The notes under the pieces: model-generated | What the model was told of the DNA's origin: nothing | Database searches by the model: none | The model's input: only the letters and a program-made list of their open reading frames with translations | Source: Anaerolineae bacterium | GTDB taxonomy: Bacteria > Chloroflexota > Anaerolineae > Aggregatilineales > Phototrophicaceae | Direction of reading: 5' to 3' | Assembly: GCA_025454675.1 (NCBI GenBank) | Contig: JALONZ010000022.1 | Location: 1 to 10,717, forward strand | Length of the DNA: 10,717 bases | Translations under genes and position numbers: made by a program | Part shown: piece after piece, positions 6,641-10,717 of the stretch | Layout: the number at the start of each line of letters is the position of its first letter | Numbering within the stretch: the first letter of the stretch is position 1

Positions 6641-6646
6641 AAAGGA
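6641..6646 (+). promoter_or_regulatory. Ribosome binding site that selects the 6655 start
   Basis: AAAGGA is 8 nt before the ATG at 6655 but directly overlaps the upstream in-frame ATG at 6646. The downstream ATG is therefore the likely start, giving MGKRIF as the N-terminus. Confidence 0.6.
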
Positions 6647-6654
6647 TGGGAATC

Positions 6655-7713
6655 ATGGGTAAACGCATTTTTTTAGGTCTATCGAGTCTGGCACTCGTTT
6701 TTTTGTTGGGATTGGCAACCCTGTCATTTGTGCCAACATCATTTGTTGACGCACAAACCTTCGGAACAGGTCCCTGGTCATCCACCTTTTATAATCGTCC
6801 CGATTTCACCAGTCCGTCCACTTGCACCACCGCCACATCCTACACCATCCTCAATTTTTCATGGGTGGGCGTGCCAAACCAAGCCGATGGTTCAACACCC
6901 GTCCCGTGCAATGTCCCACCCGACGATTTTTCGGTGCAATTTACATCCACCCAAGCCTTTGCCGCGGGGACATATACCTTTAGTATCACGGTTGATGATG
7001 CTGTCCGCTTGAATCTGAATGGCACGCAAGTCATCCAAATTTTGACCGCAGGCACACAAAGCGTCCAAGTATCCCTCCCCGGTGGCAATGTGTTGATGGA
7101 TGTGTTTTTCACCCATTTTACAGGGACAGCCGCCTTATCCCTCACATGGACACTCGCTGGGGGTGCTGGATTAACCACAACTCCCATCGGCACAGCCACG
7201 CCCGCGGGACCCATTGGTCCAATCGGTAATGTGGTCAATGTGAACGGGTTATCGCTCCGTACAGGTCCCTATTTGGGCGCATCCCTCATTGGCGTGTTGC
7301 GACCGGGCATCGCTTACCCCGTTTTGGCACAAAATACCGATGAAGGTGGCGGTTTTACATGGTATAAAGTCGTCAATGGTAGCCAGACGGGTTGGGCAAG
7401 TGGGCGCTATTTAGTGGTCAATAATGGCACACCGCCCTACGAAACCACCGTATTCGAGCAAATTGATGGGCTACCGGATACAGGTGTGACAGGTGAACCC
7501 AATGCCTATATGAATATTCGGCGCAGACCCAGCACCCGTTCACAAATCATCGGCGAAGTCCCTTGGGGTGGGCGTGTGACAATTCTAGGTCAAACCTTGC
7601 GCGGGGGCGTTAGCTTTTGGATGCACATCCGTTATGAAGGTATCACAGGCTGGATTTTTGCGCCATATGTGAAGAATATTCGGGGCAATTTGGGCGCGGT
7701 GCCGATTCGTTAA
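6655..7713 (+). CDS. Secreted PA14-like protein with two SH3b domains
   Basis: 352 residues. The signal peptide has Lys3 and Arg4, a hydrophobic stretch at 5-26 and likely cleavage after VDA (31-33). Residues about 38-170 look like a PA14-type beta domain: W41 and FYNRPDF at the front, then ADG (77-79), and the TVDDAVRLNLNG segment (112-123) that in PA14 domains forms the calcium/ligand loop. A short Thr/Pro/Gly linker (170-190) leads to two bacterial SH3 domains, at about 192-255 (NGLSLRTGP ... GWASGRYL) and 283-340 (AYMNIRRRPS ... GWIFAPYV). Both keep the typical N-x-R-x-x-P/G-S opening and the GW closing motif. Such proteins bind carbohydrate or cell-wall material outside the cell; the exact ligand is unknown. 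The stop codon overlaps the start of the next gene (TAATG), so the two are probably one operon. Confidence 0.87.
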   Translation: MGKRIFLGLSSLALVFLLGLATLSFVPTSFVDAQTFGTGPWSSTFYNRPDFTSPSTCTTATSYTILNFSWVGVPNQADGSTPVPCNVPPDDFSVQFTSTQAFAAGTYTFSITVDDAVRLNLNGTQVIQILTAGTQSVQVSLPGGNVLMDVFFTHFTGTAALSLTWTLAGGAGLTTTPIGTATPAGPIGPIGNVVNVNGLSLRTGPYLGASLIGVLRPGIAYPVLAQNTDEGGGFTWYKVVNGSQTGWASGRYLVVNNGTPPYETTVFEQIDGLPDTGVTGEPNAYMNIRRRPSTRSQIIGEVPWGGRVTILGQTLRGGVSFWMHIRYEGITGWIFAPYVKNIRGNLGAVPIR

Positions 7714-8855
7714 TGATGATAAATGATTTGAACCAGTCAAAGGGTAAGGTATATATCGCCCCCACAATCATATCAACGATGAATAAAATTATCTCTTCAA
7801 AAATTTGGAAAAAGGTAACTGTAAGGGCGCAACATGTTGCGCCCTTACACACATTACCGATTCAATTAAGCTATGGGATGATTTTACTCTTTATTTTTAT
7901 GCTCAGTACAGGATGCACCGCCACCACCGCGCAAATCATCCCGACCGAGCGCCCCACCATCACCCCAACCTTCACCACTGCCCCCACCAATACCCCCGAA
8001 TTTATGGTGACGCTCACCAATACCCCGCGCCCAACCCCGCTGGGCGGGGCAACCCCCACGCCGTTATTTGGACCCACACGCACCCCCGCGCCTGATGAGC
8101 CAACCCCCACCCGCGCCGTGAATCCGAATGCACCACGCATCGAATTTTTTACATCCGATTCGATAGCCGTTGCCCCTGGCGAAGAAGTGACCTTGTTTTG
8201 GTCGGTGCGTGGGGCAGATTCGACTGTGATTTATCAACTCAGCCGAACAGGGGAACGGGAACGCCTATGGAATGTGGAAACGGCGGGCAATTTGACCATC
8301 ACCACACGCAATCGGGATAGAGGGCAAGTTACATTTTTGTTGAGTGCGACCAATAATGTCATCACCAGTGAACAAACATTAAGCATCCCACTCGCTTGCC
8401 CTGTGAATTGGTTTTTTGGTCCGCCACCCGAAGAATGTCCGGAAGAAGATGCCCAACAAAGCCTCATCATTGAGCAACAATTCCAAAGTGGGCGCATGGT
8501 GTATATCGGCAATACCGACACGGTGTATGTGCTGTTCAATGATGGTGCAACACCCAAATGGTTGCGCTTTGATAATCGTTATGACCCCGCCATCCACCCC
8601 GAAAGCCAAGAAAATTTTGTACCACCACCCAATTTATATCAACCAATCGGCATTTTAGGCTTTATTTGGCGTGGCAATGATACCGTCCGCAATCGGTTGC
8701 AATTGGCGACGAATGTCCAAATCAGCTTTGATGGCTTCATCCAAACGGCATTCACATTCACCAATACACCAAGCCTGTATATCAGCAGTACCGATGCAAC
8801 CGTGTTGCAACTATTAGGGAATGGTGATGATTGGCAAATTATCACCGCGCCATGA
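7713..8855 (+). CDS. Putative lipoprotein with Thr/Pro linker and CPxxWFF module
   Basis: 380 residues from the ATG at 7713, which overlaps the preceding stop by one base. No ribosome binding site marks any start; ATGs at 7779 (358 aa) and 7878 (325 aa) are alternatives. A hydrophobic stretch at 55-64 ends in LSTGC with Cys68, a loose lipobox, so the protein is probably membrane-anchored outside the cell. Residues about 77-135 are a low-complexity Thr/Pro linker with many TPT/NTP/RTP repeats. An Ig-like beta domain follows at about 140-226 (PRIEFFTSDS ... EVTLFWSVRG). The last part begins CPVNWFFGPPPEECP (229-243) and continues with FQSGRMVYI and VYVLFNDG, a module I associate with Chloroflexota exported proteins. 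The function is unknown; surface attachment is a reasonable inference. A perfect 30-bp palindrome lies within codons 36-46, in the region ahead of the hydrophobic segment. A terminator follows the gene. Confidence 0.83.
   Translation: MMINDLNQSKGKVYIAPTIISTMNKIISSKIWKKVTVRAQHVAPLHTLPIQLSYGMILLFIFMLSTGCTATTAQIIPTERPTITPTFTTAPTNTPEFMVTLTNTPRPTPLGGATPTPLFGPTRTPAPDEPTPTRAVNPNAPRIEFFTSDSIAVAPGEEVTLFWSVRGADSTVIYQLSRTGERERLWNVETAGNLTITTRNRDRGQVTFLLSATNNVITSEQTLSIPLACPVNWFFGPPPEECPEEDAQQSLIIEQQFQSGRMVYIGNTDTVYVLFNDGATPKWLRFDNRYDPAIHPESQENFVPPPNLYQPIGILGFIWRGNDTVRNRLQLATNVQISFDGFIQTAFTFTNTPSLYISSTDATVLQLLGNGDDWQIITAP
7820..7849. repeat. Perfect 30-bp palindrome in the 5' part of the lipoprotein gene
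   Basis: Arms TGTAAGGGCGCAACA (7820-7834) and TGTTGCGCCCTTACA (7835-7849) are exact reverse complements with no loop. An outer pair GGTAA (7814-7818) / TTACC (7854-7858) extends the symmetry to 45 bp with small internal mismatches. In the reading frame from 7713 it encodes VRAQHVAPLH. It lies between a basic segment (SSKIWKK) and the hydrophobic part of the lipoprotein signal, so it is either an in-frame insertion in the signal region or, if translation begins at 7878, a leader hairpin. Confidence 0.85.
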
Positions 8856-8879
8856 GGCACTTTTCGGTGTAAAATAAAA

Positions 8880-8916
8880 AGAGGGGCATGTGAGTTTTTC
8901 ACAGCCCTCTTTTTTT
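8880..8916 (+). terminator. Intrinsic terminator after the lipoprotein gene
   Basis: AGAGGG (8880-8885) pairs with CCCTCT (8905-8910), and TGTGA (8889-8893) pairs with TCACA (8899-8903). A C-G pair joins the two blocks, with single-base bulges. A run of seven T follows (8910-8916). It sits 24 nt after the stop at 8855. An A-run just before the hairpin (AAAATAAAAA) means the structure could also terminate on the minus strand. Confidence 0.85.
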
Positions 8917-8929
8917 GTGGATAAATCAC

Positions 8930-8933
8930 AGGA
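8930..8933 (+). promoter_or_regulatory. Ribosome binding site that selects the 8941 start
   Basis: AGGA lies 7 nt before the ATG at 8941. An in-frame GTG at 8890 would place the first codons inside the terminator hairpin and has no ribosome binding site, so it is rejected as the start. Confidence 0.6.
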
Positions 8934-8940
8934 ATCATTT

Positions 8941-10332
8941 ATGTTCAATGAACCCGCATCATCGTTTGATGATGACCTTCTGTTGGCTCGTAAAGCACAA
9001 CCCCAACTCAGCGAATCCCCCCAAGATGACCCGCGTTATGAGACGATTCGCACCGCCATCGCCGATATTTTTGAGATTGAGCAAGAGGTTTTTGCCCTTG
9101 ATAAAAATATCGCCCCAAACCACTTACAAGTCGTCGCCATCTCGCCCGATACGCGCTGGTTGATGTCGTTCCAAGGGCATTTGAAAATCGAATCGGAAAC
9201 AGCCTATGCCCAGTTGGATAATGCTTTTGCGCCATATGGATTGCTCCCGCTATTTCGTGAAGAAATACAAACACCCTCCAACAAAAAGGTGCATATTATC
9301 CATGTATTACAGGGGCGTGCCAATCCGCCTAGCGGAGGCAACGCTTTGAGCATCATTTTATTCGTCCTGACTGTGTTGAGTGTGTTATATGTCGGCACGC
9401 TAATGGCAATTAACGAAATTGCCACCACCAATGTGCTATTGGCAACCAACATTTATAACAACATGCTGATGAATTTATGGCGTGGTGCGCCATATGCAGG
9501 CGGGTTATTGCTCATTTTAGGGGCGCACGAATTGGGACATTATTTCGCCTCGCGGTTTCATAAAACAGCCGCCTCATTGCCCTATTTTTTGCCCTTCCCA
9601 TTCGGCATATTTGGCACATTTGGCGCGGCAATCCGTTTGCGTGAACCGATGCGAAATCGCAAAGTGTTATTGGATATTGGCGCGGCGGGTCCGTTGGTCG
9701 GGTTGGCATTCGCCATACCAATTGTCCTCATCGGATTATCCACCTCCACCGTAGACCAATTATCATCAGGGTATGTTGAAGGCAATTCATTGATGTATGC
9801 CCTCGCCAAAATCATCGTATTTGGGCGCTTTTTGCCCGATGGTCAAGTGGATGTGTATGTCAATCAATTGGCGTGGGCGGGCTGGACGGGCTTACTCATC
9901 ACAGGCTTAAATCTCATCCCTGTGGGGCAATTAGACGGCGGGCATGTGTTATATTCGCTATTCGGCAAAAAAGGCGGGATAGTCTATTATCCTGTGGTGG
10001 GCGGGTTACTGATTTTGAGCCTGACCATTGCCCAAGAATTGATGGTATTTGCCATTTTGGTGTTATTCATCGGCAATTTACACGCCGTCCCGTTGGATGA
10101 TATTACCCCATTGGATAAGCGTCGGCAGTGGGTCGCAGGCGGTACATTAGCCATCTTTATTTTTGTATTCGTCCCCACCCCCTTAACTGCCGTTTTTGTA
10201 TCAGAGGGGTCAATCCCCGCCGATACACGCGGATTGATGATGTTGCCCGTGCTGATGGGCATGATGTGGATACATCGGCACAAATGGATTTGGCGGTTAA
10301 AACATATTTTAGGCAGACATACGCTTTGCTAG
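8941..10332 (+). CDS. Site-2 protease family (M50) intramembrane metalloprotease
   Basis: 463 residues. A soluble N-terminal region (about 1-132) precedes a polytopic membrane part. The zinc motif is HELGH (His196, Glu197, His200) in a membrane segment at about 185-207. The third metal ligand is Asp332 in NLIPVGQLDGGH (324-335), the classical S2P second motif. GAAGPLVGL (247-255) between them is also typical. Other hydrophobic stretches lie near 135-158, 243-268, 310-330, 345-378, 398-420 and 430-446. S2P enzymes cut membrane-bound substrates within the bilayer, often anti-sigma factors or leftover signal peptides. Here the long soluble N-terminus and absence of an obvious PDZ domain resemble the EGY-like/cyanobacterial-plastid branch more than RseP. 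The substrate is unknown; no sigma/anti-sigma pair is in the window. The gene follows a strong terminator at 24 nt with no clear promoter of its own between them. Confidence 0.92.
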   Translation: MFNEPASSFDDDLLLARKAQPQLSESPQDDPRYETIRTAIADIFEIEQEVFALDKNIAPNHLQVVAISPDTRWLMSFQGHLKIESETAYAQLDNAFAPYGLLPLFREEIQTPSNKKVHIIHVLQGRANPPSGGNALSIILFVLTVLSVLYVGTLMAINEIATTNVLLATNIYNNMLMNLWRGAPYAGGLLLILGAHELGHYFASRFHKTAASLPYFLPFPFGIFGTFGAAIRLREPMRNRKVLLDIGAAGPLVGLAFAIPIVLIGLSTSTVDQLSSGYVEGNSLMYALAKIIVFGRFLPDGQVDVYVNQLAWAGWTGLLITGLNLIPVGQLDGGHVLYSLFGKKGGIVYYPVVGGLLILSLTIAQELMVFAILVLFIGNLHAVPLDDITPLDKRRQWVAGGTLAIFIFVFVPTPLTAVFVSEGSIPADTRGLMMLPVLMGMMWIHRHKWIWRLKHILGRHTLC

Positions 10333-10348
10333 AATATGTTGATATTTT

Positions 10349-10371
10349 GGACGGCATGTATGCCGTCCCTA
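10349..10371. repeat. Palindromic repeat 3' of the protease gene
   Basis: GGACGGCAT (10349-10357) and ATGCCGTCC (10360-10368) form a perfect inverted repeat around GT, followed on the right by CTA. The left flank TTTT does not match, so only the right outer arm (CCCTA) of the supposed GTAGGG...CCCTAC frame remains. It begins 17 bp after the stop at 10332 and lacks a T-run, so it is more likely a dispersed repeat than an intrinsic terminator, though it may protect the 3' end of the mRNA. Confidence 0.6.
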
Positions 10372-10373
10372 TA

Positions 10374-10717
10374 ACTTAATCACCATATTTCGGATTTTAC
10401 GGGTGCTGCATCGGCACAGGGATTTCAACTGATGAATGTTCGTGAGTATTTTGACGATGGCGATAAGAACAAAGAGCTTCCAAACAGCAGAAATCATACA
10501 AAAGACGGCGGTCGCTTTCGTGTTCAATGACAATGTTAACCTAATACTCGATGACTTGGAGAAAATACTATAGGCCTAGCTTTGAACAACGCTCGAAACA
10601 TTGGCTCCGATAATATGAATTATGTAAGAAAATGATGTTGCTTTCGGCGAATTATTCACGCTTAAGATTAAATTTTCCTAAGTTTTTTCTCCGAGACATC
10701 GTAATTTTCTGTAGGTT
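10374..10717. other. Intergenic region with no convincing gene
   Basis: After the palindrome following the protease gene, no frame longer than about 50 codons is open, and the base composition drifts AT-rich towards the right edge. I see no tRNA, transposase fragment or clear promoter. The stretch may be the upstream region of a gene beyond the edge, or decayed sequence. Confidence 0.5.
10457..10573 (+). CDS. Doubtful 38-residue frame in the right-hand non-coding region
   Basis: An ATG frame of 38 codons ending in TAG, product beginning MAIRTKSFQTAEIIQK and ending DDLEKIL. Its hydrophobic/acidic pattern looks protein-like, but there is no good ribosome binding site (only GAG at about 10 nt). 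The overlapping frames on both strands are open over similar lengths, so it may be chance or the eroded end of a lost gene. I do not recognise a family. Confidence 0.15.
   Translation: MAIRTKSFQTAEIIQKTAVAFVFNDNVNLILDDLEKIL

Noticed and set aside
7945..8120. Tandem repeat array
   Set aside because: The repetitive look comes from a Thr/Pro codon-rich linker (ACC/CCC) in the lipoprotein; no fixed unit length is kept.
8890..8940. In-frame GTG at 8890 as start of the protease
   Set aside because: The first codons would lie within the terminator hairpin and T-run, and no ribosome binding site precedes it; ATG 8941 has AGGA at 7 nt.
10398..10535. Overlapping open frames on both strands right of the protease (about 50 codons each)
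   Set aside because: They lack good starts and recognisable motifs and contradict one another; only the 38-codon ATG frame was kept, with low confidence.

Overview
The window looks like a chromosomal segment of a Chloroflexota bacterium, most probably an Anaerolineae-like lineage. This is an inference, not a phylogenetic result. It rests on three things: a secreted lipoprotein with a long Thr/Pro linker followed by a CPxxWFF...CP module that I associate with that phylum, PA14/SH3b envelope proteins of the same style, and moderate-GC coding DNA sprinkled with perfect palindromes. No rRNA, tRNA, CRISPR array, IS element or phage structural gene is visible.

Layout. (1) 1-1101, minus: the 5' part of a secreted dienelactone-hydrolase-like serine hydrolase that starts at a TTG and runs off the left edge. 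(2) 1259-2149, plus: an unrecognised 296-residue cytoplasmic protein carrying a perfect 33-bp palindrome inside its reading frame. (3) 2224-3234, minus: an APH/ACAD11-type phosphotransferase, convergent with gene 2. (4) 3334-5356, plus: a two-gene AT-rich cassette with overlapping genes, an ABC-type AAA ATPase followed by a TOPRIM/DUF4435 protein. This is the arrangement of the PARIS (AriA/AriB) anti-phage system. (5) 5391-6587, plus: an acyl-CoA dehydrogenase of the ACAD10/11 type. (6) 6655-7713 and 7713-8855, plus: a secreted PA14 + two-SH3b protein and a lipoprotein, joined by a TAATG overlap and closed by a strong intrinsic terminator at 8880-8916. (7) 8941-10332, plus: a membrane site-2 (M50) metalloprotease. 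(8) 10333-10717: non-coding apart from a palindromic repeat and one doubtful 38-codon frame.

How the parts fit. The phosphotransferase and the acyl-CoA dehydrogenase correspond to the two halves of animal ACAD10/ACAD11. They probably act in one pathway (phosphorylation and elimination of hydroxyacyl-CoAs), but here they sit on opposite strands on either side of the AAA/TOPRIM cassette, which looks like a later arrival. The cassette's base composition is clearly lower in GC than its neighbours. The switch points lie inside the two genes rather than at their edges, which suggests replacement by recombination. The right-hand third is an envelope cluster: an SH3b wall- or surface-binding protein, a lipoprotein and an intramembrane protease. 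Four perfect or near-perfect palindromes are scattered through the window: two inside coding sequences, one in a 5' leader and one just 3' of a gene. Three of them share the outer arm GTA(A/G)GG...CC(C/T)TA(C/T) in whole or in part around a different core, so they look like members of a dispersed palindromic repeat family.
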